A DNA stretch of 64,000 nt. Origin: Pseudaquabacterium inlustre. Its GTDB lineage: Bacteria > Pseudomonadota > Gammaproteobacteria > Burkholderiales > Burkholderiaceae_C. Positions 52,474-62,107 of this stretch are shown piece by piece. Below the pieces are notes generated by a model. That model made no database searches. It saw nothing but the letters and a program-made list of their open reading frames with translations, and was not told where the DNA came from. Position numbers and translations under genes: made by a program. Every line of letters starts with the position of its first letter. Within the stretch, counting starts at the first letter, position 1. The DNA is taken from the NCBI RefSeq assembly GCF_038066595.1, contig NZ_JBBUTH010000007.1, positions 558,001 through 622,000 of the forward strand, given 5' to 3'.

Positions 52474-53949
52474 ATGGACCGCACCCTGGTCAACTACGTT
52501 CGCGCACTGCGCGCGGCCGGGGCCGACGCGTCGATTGCCGAGAGCATCGACGCCGCGCGCGCCGTGGCGCTGCTGGGTTATGCCGACCGCCGCCAACTGA
52601 AGGACGGCCTGGGCGTGGTGCTGGCCAAGACGCCGGCCGAGAAGCTGATCCACGAGCGGGTGTTCGACCAGTTCTTCGGCGCCGTGGATGCATCGGCCGA
52701 GGCGCGCAGCGAAGGCAAGCGCGGTGCATCCGATCTCCAGGACGCCCAGCCCGCGGGCGCGGCATCCGGCCAACCCGGTCAGCCCGGCCAGGACGCCGGC
52801 GGCGGCCCGCACGCCGATCGCCCGGCATCGCCCACCGCCGCCAGCGGCGGCGACGCGCTGCAGCAGCTGATCGCGATGGCCGCCGAGGCCCGCGGCGGCG
52901 CCAGCGGCGAGCGCATGCCCTCGCTGGGCCCGGCGTTGAACCGTGCTGCCGAAGCGGCCAACGTCGACGACATCCAGTTCCACACCCAGGTCGGCCCGCT
53001 GACCCGCCGCCTGCTCGAAGAGTTGGGCATCGCCCCGCTGGACGCCCGCGTGCGCCAGCTGCTGCTGGAGCCGCAGAGCAGCGGCTCACCCGACCCGCAG
53101 GCCGAGCTGGCCACGCTGCAGGCCGCGCGCGAATCACTGCGCCGCGCCGCCCGTGCGCTGGTGGAGCAGCGCTTCGAGCTCTACGGTCGACCGGCCACCG
53201 AGGCCTTCATGCAGGACGTGGTGGCCCAGCGCACGCTGGGGCGCCTGGCCCCGCACGACATGGAGCGCATGCGCGTGGTGGTGGCGCGCATGGCCAAGCG
53301 CATGGCGGTCAAGCACTCGCGCCGCCGCCGCGTGCAACTGCGCGGCCAGCTCGACTTCCGCCGCATGATCCGCGGCAGCGCGGGCCATGACAGCGTGCCG
53401 CACCGGCTGCGGTTCAAATACCGCCGCAAGGACAAGCCCAAGTTCGTGGCCATCTGCGATGTGTCGGGCTCGGTGGCCGCGCATGTGCGCTTCCTGCTGC
53501 TGTTCCTGTATGCGCTGCACGGCTCGGTGGCCGACCTGCGCAGCTTCGCCTTCGCCAACCAGCTGGGCGATGTGAGCCCGCTGCTGGAGAACCTGCCGTT
53601 TGATGAAGCCTTCGACCGCATCCTGCACGAACACGCCGGCAGCACCGACTACGGCCAGGCCTTCACCGACCTGCAGGACCAGTTCTGGGACGTGATCGAC
53701 CGCCGCACCACGGTGATCATCCTGGGCGACGGCCGCAGCAACCATGCCGAGCCGCGCGTGGACATCCTGGCCGAGATCGCCAGCCGCGCCAAGCGCGTGA
53801 TGTGGCTGTGCCCGGAGCCGAAGAGCCGCTGGGGCAGCGGCGACAGCGTGATGCCGAAGTACGCGCCGTTCTGCACGCTGGCCACGCATGTGGCGAGTGC
53901 GGCGGATCTTGAGCGGGCCATTGACGAAGCCTTGGCCGCGTATGGCTGA
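52474..53949 (+). CDS. VWA-domain CoxE-like protein, partner of MoxR
   Basis: A 491-residue protein with a C-terminal von Willebrand A domain of the CoxE type. The N-terminal 85 residues (DRTLVNYVRALRAAGADASI) match the family start; residues 86-150 are a Gly/Ala/Pro-rich disordered stretch. The metal-ion-dependent adhesion site is intact: AICDVSGSVAAHV gives DxSxS, TDYGQAF the Thr, and ILGDGRSNHAEPR the last Asp. It is expected to dock on the hexameric MoxR ATPase encoded just upstream and recruit a client enzyme for remodelling. Its stop lies 31 bases before an SDR gene, so the client might be within this acyl-CoA pathway (inference). Confidence 0.88.
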   Translation: MDRTLVNYVRALRAAGADASIAESIDAARAVALLGYADRRQLKDGLGVVLAKTPAEKLIHERVFDQFFGAVDASAEARSEGKRGASDLQDAQPAGAASGQPGQPGQDAGGGPHADRPASPTAASGGDALQQLIAMAAEARGGASGERMPSLGPALNRAAEAANVDDIQFHTQVGPLTRRLLEELGIAPLDARVRQLLLEPQSSGSPDPQAELATLQAARESLRRAARALVEQRFELYGRPATEAFMQDVVAQRTLGRLAPHDMERMRVVVARMAKRMAVKHSRRRRVQLRGQLDFRRMIRGSAGHDSVPHRLRFKYRRKDKPKFVAICDVSGSVAAHVRFLLLFLYALHGSVADLRSFAFANQLGDVSPLLENLPFDEAFDRILHEHAGSTDYGQAFTDLQDQFWDVIDRRTTVIILGDGRSNHAEPRVDILAEIASRAKRVMWLCPEPKSRWGSGDSVMPKYAPFCTLATHVASAADLERAIDEALAAYG

Positions 53950-53980
53950 AGCCATCAACAACCCACGAAGAGAGGAGACC

Positions 53981-54790
53981 ATGAACACGAACTTCCAAGA
54001 CCTGTTCTCGGTGCGCGGCAAGGTGGCCCTGGTCACCGGCGGCTCGCGCGGCATCGGCGAGATGATCGCCGCGGGCTTTCTGGCGCAGGGCGCCAAGGTC
54101 TACATCTCGTCGCGCAAGGCCGAGGTGTGCGAGGCCACGGCCAAGCGACTTTCCGAAGGCACCGGCGGCACCTGCATCGCGCTGCCGGCCGACCTGTCCA
54201 CGGTGGAAGGCTGCACCCATCTGGCGGCCGAACTGGCGAAGCGGGAAGCCAGGCTCGACATCCTGGTCAACAACGCCGGTGCCGCCTGGGGCGCGCCGAT
54301 CGAAACCTTCCCCGAGGTGGGCTGGGACAAGGTGATGGACACCAACGTCAAGGGCGTGTTCTTCCTCACCCAGCAATGCCTGCCGCTGCTACGCGCGGCG
54401 GCGAAGGATGGCGCCCCGGCGCGCGTGATCAACATCGGCTCGATCGACGGCATCAAGTCGGCCACCTTCGACAGCTTCAGCTACGGCGCGTCCAAGGCCG
54501 CCGTGCACCACCTCACCCGCTTCCTGGCCAAGCGGCTGACGCCCGAACGCATCCTGGTCAACGCCATCGCACCGGGGCCGTACCCCACCTGGATGCTGTC
54601 CACCGGCGTGGGCCACGGCGGCGCCACCGATGGCGTCGACTGGAGCGCCGTGACCCAGAGCAACCCCAGCGGCCGGGTGGGCGCGCCCGAGGACATCGCC
54701 GGCCTGGCCATTTTCTTGAGCTCGCGCGCCGGCGAATACGTGGTGGGCCAGACGATCGCCAGCGATGGCGGCATCGTCGCCTCGCTCTGA
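53981..54790 (+). CDS. Short-chain dehydrogenase/reductase (SDR)
   Basis: A 269-residue classical SDR. The cofactor motif TGGSRGIGEMIA is at residues 19-30, NNAG is at about residue 97, and the catalytic Ser-Tyr-Lys lie in INIGSIDG and SYGASKAA (Tyr168, Lys172). An Arg in the glycine-rich loop (GGSRGIG) fits NADP(H) or 3-oxoacyl reductase-type enzymes. The C-terminal signature NPSGRVGAPEDIAGLAIFLSSRAGEYVVGQ is standard. GAGGAGA at 53972-53978 gives a clear ribosome-binding site for the ATG at 53981. It sits between the MoxR/CoxE pair and an acyl-CoA dehydrogenase. Oxidation or reduction of a hydroxyacyl intermediate is plausible. Confidence 0.92.
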   Translation: MNTNFQDLFSVRGKVALVTGGSRGIGEMIAAGFLAQGAKVYISSRKAEVCEATAKRLSEGTGGTCIALPADLSTVEGCTHLAAELAKREARLDILVNNAGAAWGAPIETFPEVGWDKVMDTNVKGVFFLTQQCLPLLRAAAKDGAPARVINIGSIDGIKSATFDSFSYGASKAAVHHLTRFLAKRLTPERILVNAIAPGPYPTWMLSTGVGHGGATDGVDWSAVTQSNPSGRVGAPEDIAGLAIFLSSRAGEYVVGQTIASDGGIVASL

Positions 54791-54856
54791 ATTCCCCCCG
54801 ATTCCTTCCCATCCTTCCTGCCTGTAAAAAGCAGGCTTTCCCGGAGACCCCCGACC

Positions 54857-56173
<1,317 letters not shown>

Positions 56174-56194
56174 TCTGAGCTGATCAGAAGCACC

Positions 56195-56236
56195 AAGCAG
56201 CGGGCGCACTGTCGCGAGACGGTGCGCCCGCTGTGC
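56195..56236. terminator. Strong intrinsic terminator between converging genes
   Basis: AGCGGGCGCAC (56199-56209) pairs perfectly with GTGCGCCCGCT (56222-56232); the stem continues through T-G and GTC/GAC to a GCGA tetraloop, about 15 bp in all. Outer bases AAGC and GCTT pair past a two-base bulge, giving A- and T-rich ends on both strands. It can serve the acyl-CoA dehydrogenase (+) and dienelactone hydrolase (-) genes. Confidence 0.8.
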
Positions 56237-56246
56237 TTTCAACCGC

Positions 56247-56999
56247 TCAAGCGAAGGGCTTCAGCACCCGCCCGAACAGCCGGTGCATGCGCTCGAAATG
56301 CCGCTCCGACGCCGCCCGCTCATACACCGCCCGCTGCGGGAACGAGAAGCCGTGTTGCGCCCCGGCATACCACTCGATGCGGTACGGCGCGCCGCTGGCC
56401 TTCAGGCCGGCTTCCAGCTGCGCGATCTGCTCGGGCGAGGCCCACTGGTCGATCTCGGCGCAGCCGTAGTAGCCCTCGCAACGCAGGCCCGCAGCCACCC
56501 GGTGCGGTGAGTCGGGCGAATCGGTGACCCAGTTGGCGCCGTGGATGGCGGCCAGGGCCTGGATGCGGTCGGCGAAGTCGAGCGCGGCCCACACGACGAA
56601 CGGGCCGCTCATGCAGTAGCCCAGGATGCCGATGCGCTGGGCGTCGGCCACCTGCGGGTTTGCGTCCACCCAGTCCAGCAGGGCCTGGGTGTCGGCGCGG
56701 TTGGTGTCGCGGTTCAGGCTGTGCATCAGGCCGAACATCTCCTGCAGCTGCGGCTCGGTGCGCTCCTTCAGCTCATACGCGTAACGCTGACGGTGGTACA
56801 GGTTGGGCAGCAGCACGCAGTAGCCGGCGCTGGCCAGGCGGCGCGCGAAGCCGTGCAGTTCCTCGCGCTTGCCGGGCGCGTCCATGTAGAACAGCAGCAC
56901 CGGGTGCGGGCCGCCTTCGCCGGGCCCGACATCGGGGTGGACGATGAAGGTGGCCATCGGGCTGCCATCGCTGATCAGGTCGAGGTGGTGTTCGATCAT
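56247..56999 (-). CDS. Dienelactone hydrolase family protein
   Basis: A 250-residue alpha/beta hydrolase of the dienelactone hydrolase family. The nucleophile is cysteine, Cys129 in GILGYCMSGPFVVW, matching the G-x-C-x-x-G elbow of true dienelactone hydrolases; the histidine is in AGAQHGFSFPQR. The early block HPVLLFYMDAPGKREELHGFARRLASAGYCVLLPNLY is also typical. Family members open dienelactones in chloroaromatic degradation or hydrolyse other esters and lactones. The ATG at 56999 is preferred over a GTG at 57017. The gene is 60 bases after the second sulfate-binding-protein gene on the same strand; no chlorocatechol pathway genes are near. Confidence 0.88.
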   Translation of the reverse strand: MIEHHLDLISDGSPMATFIVHPDVGPGEGGPHPVLLFYMDAPGKREELHGFARRLASAGYCVLLPNLYHRQRYAYELKERTEPQLQEMFGLMHSLNRDTNRADTQALLDWVDANPQVADAQRIGILGYCMSGPFVVWAALDFADRIQALAAIHGANWVTDSPDSPHRVAAGLRCEGYYGCAEIDQWASPEQIAQLEAGLKASGAPYRIEWYAGAQHGFSFPQRAVYERAASERHFERMHRLFGRVLKPFA

Positions 57000-57059
57000 G
57001 GTGTCATCATCGCCCACCGGCCCCGGTGCGCCTCTCGGGGATTGCCTGGCCGGCCGTGG

Positions 57060-58088
57060 TCACCGCCGCGTCACCACCTTGTCGAAGATGCCGCCATCGG
57101 CGAAGTGGGTCTTCTGCGCCTCGCGCCAACTGCCGAACACGCTGTCCAGCTTGAACAGCTCCAGCTTCGGGAACTGGCTGGCGAACTGCGCGGCCACCTT
57201 GGCGTCGATCGGGCGGTAGTAGTTCTCCGCGGCGATCTTCTGGCCTTCGGGCGTGTACAGGTACTCCAGGTAGGCCTGGGCCACGGCCCGCGTGCCCTTC
57301 TTGTCGACCACCTTGTCCACCACGGCCACCGGCGGCTCGGCCAGGATGGACAGCGGCGGCGCCACGATGTCGAACTTGCCCGGGCCCAGCTCCTTCAGCG
57401 CCAGCAGGGCCTCGTTCTCCCAGGCCAGCAGCACGTCGCCGATGCCGCGCTCGACGAAGGTGACGGTGGCGCCGCGCGCGCCGGTGTCCAGCACCGGCAC
57501 GTTGGCGAAGAGCTTCTGCAAATACGCCTGGGCCTTGTCGTCGCTGCCGTACTTCTTCTTGGCAAAGCCCCAGGCGGCCAGGTAGTTCCAGCGCGCGCCA
57601 CCACTGGTCTTGGGGTTGGGCGTGATCACGCCGACGCCGGGCTTGACCAGGTCGTCCCAGTCCTTGATGCCTTTGGGGTTGCCCTTGCGCACCAGGAACA
57701 CGATGGTGCTGGTGTAGGGCGCGCTGCCGTGCGGCAGGCGCTTCTGCCAGTCGGGGGGCAGCAGCCTGGCCTTGTCCGAGATCTCGTCGATGTCGTAGGC
57801 CAGGGCCAGCGTCACCACGTCGGCATCGAGGCCGTCGATCACGGTGCGTGCCTGCTTGCCCGAGCCGCCGTGGCTCTGCTTCACGCTCACGGTGTCGCCG
57901 GTCTTGCTCTTCCAGTGCGCAGCAAAGGCCTTGTTGAAATCCTGGTACAGCTCGCGCGTGGGGTCGTAGCTGACGTTCAGCAGGGTGAGGTCCTTGGCCG
58001 ACACCGGCAGCACGGCGGCCAGCAGGCCGATGGCCAGCGGGGCGAGGACCAGGCTGCGGCGCAGCCAAGACAGGGTGGAAGCATGCAT
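57060..58088 (-). CDS. Second sulfate-binding protein (Sbp-like), without its own transporter
   Basis: A 342-residue periplasmic sulfate-binding protein with a signal peptide (LVLAPLAIGLLAAVLPVSA). The mature start LTLLNVSYDPTRELYQDFNKAF and anion site VKQSHGGSGKQARTVIDGL match Sbp. It differs from the operon copy at 47155 in many positions, and the aromatic residue in TLALAYDIDEI replaces the TMNQALDIDMV of that copy, so ligand preference may differ (thiosulfate or another oxyanion). No permease or ATPase gene follows; it presumably shares CysTWA. CGCATAAGC, the octamer found upstream of sbp and the CysB-type gene, lies about 100 bases upstream, so sulfur limitation should induce it. Confidence 0.93.
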   Translation of the reverse strand: MHASTLSWLRRSLVLAPLAIGLLAAVLPVSAKDLTLLNVSYDPTRELYQDFNKAFAAHWKSKTGDTVSVKQSHGGSGKQARTVIDGLDADVVTLALAYDIDEISDKARLLPPDWQKRLPHGSAPYTSTIVFLVRKGNPKGIKDWDDLVKPGVGVITPNPKTSGGARWNYLAAWGFAKKKYGSDDKAQAYLQKLFANVPVLDTGARGATVTFVERGIGDVLLAWENEALLALKELGPGKFDIVAPPLSILAEPPVAVVDKVVDKKGTRAVAQAYLEYLYTPEGQKIAAENYYRPIDAKVAAQFASQFPKLELFKLDSVFGSWREAQKTHFADGGIFDKVVTRR

Positions 58089-58186
58089 GACGGACCCGAC
58101 GGAAGCCAGTGGAGGGAATGCCGGTCATGCTAGGCAGCCACCTCGGCGGCCGGAACGAAGGCTTGGGCGCATCGATCCTTGCTTTG

Positions 58187-58195
58187 CGCATAAGC
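58187..58195. promoter_or_regulatory. Candidate CysB-type half-site upstream of the second sulfate-binding-protein gene
   Basis: CGCATAAGC is the reverse complement of GCTTATGCG, found at 41141 and 48278. Here a clear second arm with five-base spacing is missing, but TTGCGCATAA has its own partial symmetry. It lies in the 169-base gap before the nitroreductase gene, otherwise without features. Confidence 0.4.
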
Positions 58196-58257
58196 GGGCG
58201 CCGGGCTGCGACACTCCGGGGCATCCCGTCACCCAGCCGATCTGCCGTTCCGACACC

Positions 58258-58854
58258 ATGAGCCCAACCCGCACCGCCGAGCACCCGATCCAGGCCCAGT
58301 TCACCGAGCGCTGGTCGCCCCGCGCCTTCACCGGCGAAGCCCTGCCACTGGCCACGCTGCAAAGCTTGTTCGAGGCCGCGCGCTGGGCGCCCTCGGCCTT
58401 CAATGCCCAGCCCTGGCGCTTCGTCTACGGCCTGGCCGGCACGCCGGCCTTCGCCACCCTGTTCGACACCCTGGCGCCGGCCAACCAGGCCTGGGCGCAC
58501 CGTGCCGGCGCGCTGGTGGCGGTGATCTCGGCCACGCAGTTCACCGCTGCGTGCAAGACCGAGCCACAGGCCCTGGGCTCGCATGCCTTCGACGCCGGCG
58601 CGGCCTGGGCCCTGCTGGCGCTGCAGGCGCAGGCCCTGGGCTGGCACACGCATGCCATGGGCGGCTTCGACCGCGACCGCCTGCGCACCGCGCTGGGCGT
58701 GCCCGAGACCCATGCGCTGCAGGCCATGGTGGCCATCGGCCGCCTGGGCGACGCCGCCACGCTGCCCGAGGCGCTGCGCGCGCGCGAGGTGCCCAGCCCG
58801 CGCCGGCCGCAGACCGAGTGGGCGGCCGAGGGCCGCTTCAGCTTCGGCGGCTGA
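58258..58854 (+). CDS. Nitroreductase-family flavoprotein
   Basis: A 198-residue nitroreductase-fold protein. The FMN-binding N-terminus reads RWSPRAFTGEALPLATLQSLFEAARWAPSAFNAQPWRFVYG, the standard RxSxRxF...RxAPSxxNxQPW pattern. The C-terminal FMN-contact region appears as AMVAIGRLGDAATLP. Such enzymes reduce nitro groups, quinones or flavins with NAD(P)H and are usually homodimers. The length is typical of the short group. The ATG at 58258 is immediately before the family start. It is divergent from the second sulfate-binding-protein gene and followed after 18 bases by a kinase gene, perhaps co-transcribed. Its natural substrate is unknown. Confidence 0.88.
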   Translation: MSPTRTAEHPIQAQFTERWSPRAFTGEALPLATLQSLFEAARWAPSAFNAQPWRFVYGLAGTPAFATLFDTLAPANQAWAHRAGALVAVISATQFTAACKTEPQALGSHAFDAGAAWALLALQAQALGWHTHAMGGFDRDRLRTALGVPETHALQAMVAIGRLGDAATLPEALRAREVPSPRRPQTEWAAEGRFSFGG

Positions 58855-58872
58855 CGCCCGCGCAGCTGCACC

Positions 58873-61539
58873 ATGCCCGCCGGCCACCCGCCGACCGAGC
58901 CCACACCGGCCCACGCGGACGCCATGCCGGCCCCTGCGCCGCCCGCCGACGCCCGGCCGCCACGCGCCGGCGACCGCCTGGGCCCGTGGCAGCTGGAGGC
59001 CAAGATCGGCGAGGGCGGCATGGGCGAGGTGTGGCTGGCCCGGCGTGCCGACGGCCTGTACCAGGCCGAGGCCGCGATCAAGCTGCTGCGCAGCGACCTG
59101 CCACGCGCCCGCCTGGCCGCACGCTTTGCACGCGAGCGGCGCGTGCTGGCGCGGCTGAACCATCCGCACATTGCCAAGCTGCTGGACGCCGGCATCACCG
59201 ACGACCACCAGGCCTGGCTGGTGCTGGAGTACGTGGAGGGCTGGGCGCTGCACACCCATGTGCGCCGGCGCTGCCCCACGGTGGCGCAGCGCGTGGCGTT
59301 GCTGATGCAGGTGGCCGAGGCGGTGGCCCATGCCCATGCACAGCTGATCGTGCACCGCGACCTGAAGCCCACCAACGTGATGGTCACGCCCGAGGGCGTG
59401 CCCAAGCTGCTGGACTTCGGCATCGCCGCGATGCTGGACGACGATGACGAGGAAAGCAGCCAGCTCACGCGCATGACCGGGCGTGGCCACACGCTGGGGT
59501 ATGCGCCGCCCGAGCAGATCACCGGCGGCAGCGTGGGCGTGGCCGGCGACGTGTTCTCGCTGGGCGTGATGCTGCACGAGTTGCTGGCCGGCGAGCTGCC
59601 GTTCTCGCGCAACGACGCGCCGCGCACCGAGCTGGAACATGCGGTGCTGCACGAGCCGCCGCGCCGCGCCAGCCAGAGCCGCGCGCAGCCGCCCGACCGC
59701 CCGCAGGACGCCGCCCGCGTGGTGCGCGGCGACCTGGAGGCCATCGTCGCCAAGGCGCTGCGCAAGCGGCCGCAAGACCGCTACGAGAGCGTGCGTGCGC
59801 TGATCGACGACCTGCAGCGCTGGCGCGAGCACCTGCCGGTGAGCGCGCGGCGCGACGACTGGCGCCACCGCGCCCGGCTGTGGCTGCAGCGCAATGCGCT
59901 GATCACCGGCCTGTCGGCGGCCACCGTGCTGGCCCTGGCCACCGGCCTGGCGGTCAGCGTGCAGCAGTGGCGGCGGGCCGAGGCCGCGGCGCAGCTGTCC
60001 GACCAGGTGACCGGCTACCTCACCGACCTGCTGGCCAGCGCCGGGCCCGACGCCCATGGCGGCCAATGGCCGAATGTGCTGCAGCTGCTGGAAAAGAGCC
60101 GCGCCGACATCGACCGCCAGTTCGCCGACGCGCCGGACACCCGCCTGCGCCTGCTGGACGTGATGGCCGACACCTACATCTCGCTGAACCGCTACGACCT
60201 GGCGCTGCCGCTGGCCGAGCGCGCGCTGGACGATGCGCGCCAGCGCCTCGGCCCGCGGGCCCGCGCCACGCTCGACGCCCAGCTGATGCTGGCCCGCGTG
60301 TATGCGCCGCTGGGCCCGTGGGACAAGGTGGTGGCGCTGCTGGAGCCGATCCGCGACAGCGTGATCGCCGAGCACGGGCTGAACACCCAGCCCACGCGGC
60401 AGCTGCTGTACGCCCTGAGCGCGGCCTACGTGAAGGTGGGCCGCCTGGCCGAGGCCGAGGCCACGCTGCTGCAGGGCGGCCGGGTCACGCGTGCGATCTA
60501 CGGCGACGACAGCCACCAGACCGCCGAGCACCACAACCACCTGTCGGTGCTGTACTCCGAGCTGGGCCGCACCCGCGACTCCCTGAACGAGCTGCGCAAG
60601 ACCGCCGTCTTCCAGCGCAGCACCGACCCCGCCGACCGCCGCCTGGCCCTGGTGCTGCGACGCAACACCCTGGCCATGCAGCAGCGGCTGGGCGAGATCG
60701 ACGACAACGAGGCCCGCGCCGCCGCGCTGTTCACGCAGATCGACCAGCTGCTGGGGCCGCGCAGCGGCCTGGCACTGAGCCTGCACAGCGAGATGGCGCG
60801 CTGGCATGCCGACCGCGGCGAGCATGCCAAGGCCCTGGTGCACCGCGACGCGGTGATCGACACCGGCAATCCCGATGCCGCGGCGCTGCGCACCGGCCAG
60901 GTGCCGGCGCGGGCCGCGCGCCTGCTGGCCCGCGCGCTGGCGCATGCGGCGCCACCGGCGGCGCTGCGCGCCGAAGCCCGCCAGATCGCCACCGAGGCCG
61001 ACACGCACCGCGAGGCCATCGGTGCGCTGGCGGTGGACACCTGGATCGCGCTCGGCCGCGCCGGCCTGCTGCTGGGCGATCCGGCGCTGGCCGAGCGGGC
61101 GGTGCAGACACTGCGCGCCGCCGCGCCGGCGCTGAACCTGCGCGACGACGAGTCGCGCGGCAGCCGCGTCAACCAGCTCGAAGGCGAACTGCGCCGCGTG
61201 CATGGCGATCTGCCGCGCAGCGCCGAGCTGCTGGGCAAGCGCGTGCAATGGCTGGAACGTGACGCCGACAAGACCCTGCCCGCCACCTGGCACGCGCGGC
61301 TGAACCTGGCCGCCACGCTGGTGCAGCAGCGCGCGCCCCGCGCTGCCGAGGCGCTGGCCCAGGCCCAGGCGGCCCGGCCACGCGGCTGGCCGCCCGGGCA
61401 CCCGATGGACGCCGTGGCCGGCCTGCTGCAGGCGCGGCTGGCGGCCCCCGACGGCGAGGCCTGGCGCGCTGCGCAACCGGCGCTGGACGCCGCCTACGGC
61501 CAGCCGGTGGGCTGGCCGCTGGCGGGCTGGTTCCAGTAG
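58873..61539 (+). CDS. Membrane Ser/Thr protein kinase with TPR-like C-terminal region
   Basis: An 888-residue eukaryote-like kinase. The catalytic domain has all key residues: glycine loop GEGGMGEVW (46-54), Lys70 in AAIKLL, HRDLKPTN with Asp163 as catalytic base, DFG at 181-183 and APPEQI. A transmembrane helix (LITGLSAATVLALATGLAVS, about 340-360) separates it from a long helical repeat region of TPR type, for example TYISLNRYDLALPLAERALDDAR and AYVKVGRLAEAEATLLQGG. The layout, cytoplasmic kinase, single helix and TPR sensor, is common in PknB-like proteins of Burkholderiales and Myxococcales. The activation loop carries an acidic run (DDDDEE). No phosphatase gene is adjacent. The signal and targets are unknown. 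Confidence 0.93.
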   Translation: MPAGHPPTEPTPAHADAMPAPAPPADARPPRAGDRLGPWQLEAKIGEGGMGEVWLARRADGLYQAEAAIKLLRSDLPRARLAARFARERRVLARLNHPHIAKLLDAGITDDHQAWLVLEYVEGWALHTHVRRRCPTVAQRVALLMQVAEAVAHAHAQLIVHRDLKPTNVMVTPEGVPKLLDFGIAAMLDDDDEESSQLTRMTGRGHTLGYAPPEQITGGSVGVAGDVFSLGVMLHELLAGELPFSRNDAPRTELEHAVLHEPPRRASQSRAQPPDRPQDAARVVRGDLEAIVAKALRKRPQDRYESVRALIDDLQRWREHLPVSARRDDWRHRARLWLQRNALITGLSAATVLALATGLAVSVQQWRRAEAAAQLSDQVTGYLTDLLASAGPDAHGGQWPNVLQLLEKSRADIDRQFADAPDTRLRLLDVMADTYISLNRYDLALPLAERALDDARQRLGPRARATLDAQLMLARVYAPLGPWDKVVALLEPIRDSVIAEHGLNTQPTRQLLYALSAAYVKVGRLAEAEATLLQGGRVTRAIYGDDSHQTAEHHNHLSVLYSELGRTRDSLNELRKTAVFQRSTDPADRRLALVLRRNTLAMQQRLGEIDDNEARAAALFTQIDQLLGPRSGLALSLHSEMARWHADRGEHAKALVHRDAVIDTGNPDAAALRTGQVPARAARLLARALAHAAPPAALRAEARQIATEADTHREAIGALAVDTWIALGRAGLLLGDPALAERAVQTLRAAAPALNLRDDESRGSRVNQLEGELRRVHGDLPRSAELLGKRVQWLERDADKTLPATWHARLNLAATLVQQRAPRAAEALAQAQAARPRGWPPGHPMDAVAGLLQARLAAPDGEAWRAAQPALDAAYGQPVGWPLAGWFQ

Positions 61540-61558
61540 GCCGGGCCGCTGCGCGCCC

Positions 61559-62029
61559 TCAGGCGGCGTCGCTGGGCGCGCGGCTCAACTCGTTGTTCGC
61601 GGTCACCAGCACGCGCAGCATGCGCATGAACTCGGTGCGCTCGGCCGCCGGCAGCGGCGCCAGCATGCGGGTCTGCGCCCGCAGCATGTCGGGCAGCACG
61701 GCGCCCAGCAGGGCCGCGCCCTCGTCGGTGATGGTCAGCAAGCGCACGCGGCGGTCGGTGGGCGAGGCGTTGCGCCGCACCCAGCCGCGCGCCTCCAGCC
61801 GGTCGACCACGCCGGCGATGGTGGACGTGTCGAAGCCGATCGTGCGGGCCAGTGAGCGCTGGTCCAGCCCCGGCGTGTCGTGCACGGTCTGCAGCGCGGC
61901 GTACTGCACCGGCGTGATGCCGTGCGCCTCGGTCTCCTGCAGGAACAGCGCCACGGCGATCTGCTGCAAACGGCGGATGTGGAAGCCGGGCAGGGCATCG
62001 AGGTCGACGGGGGAGCGGGCCTTCTTCAT
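61559..62029 (-). CDS. MarR-family transcriptional regulator
   Basis: A 156-residue winged-helix regulator of the MarR family. The recognition region reads PGLDQRSLARTIGFDTSTIAGVVDRLEARGWVRR and the wing NASPTDRRVRLLTITDEGAAL, both family signatures. MarR dimers usually repress nearby genes and release DNA on binding phenolic or lipophilic ligands. The ATG at 62029 is preferred; a GTG at 62053 would add a few residues. It lies downstream of the quinone oxidoreductase gene on the same strand and converges with the kinase gene. Regulation of the oxidoreductase is plausible (inference). Confidence 0.9.
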   Translation of the reverse strand: MKKARSPVDLDALPGFHIRRLQQIAVALFLQETEAHGITPVQYAALQTVHDTPGLDQRSLARTIGFDTSTIAGVVDRLEARGWVRRNASPTDRRVRLLTITDEGAALLGAVLPDMLRAQTRMLAPLPAAERTEFMRMLRVLVTANNELSRAPSDAA

Positions 62030-62107
62030 CGCAGGCAGGGCACGGGAGCACACCGGGCGGCGGATGCTAGCACCGCACGGGTCATCGGCCGGCGGACGCC
62101 GGGCCGG

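Noticed and set aside
57007..61476. A 1489-codon open frame on the minus strand, antisense to the kinase and nitroreductase genes
   Set aside because: It is created by the strong G/C third-position bias of the genes on the other strand. Its composition (Gln, Gly, His, Ala, Arg-rich) has no domain pattern, while the opposite strand has full kinase motifs.
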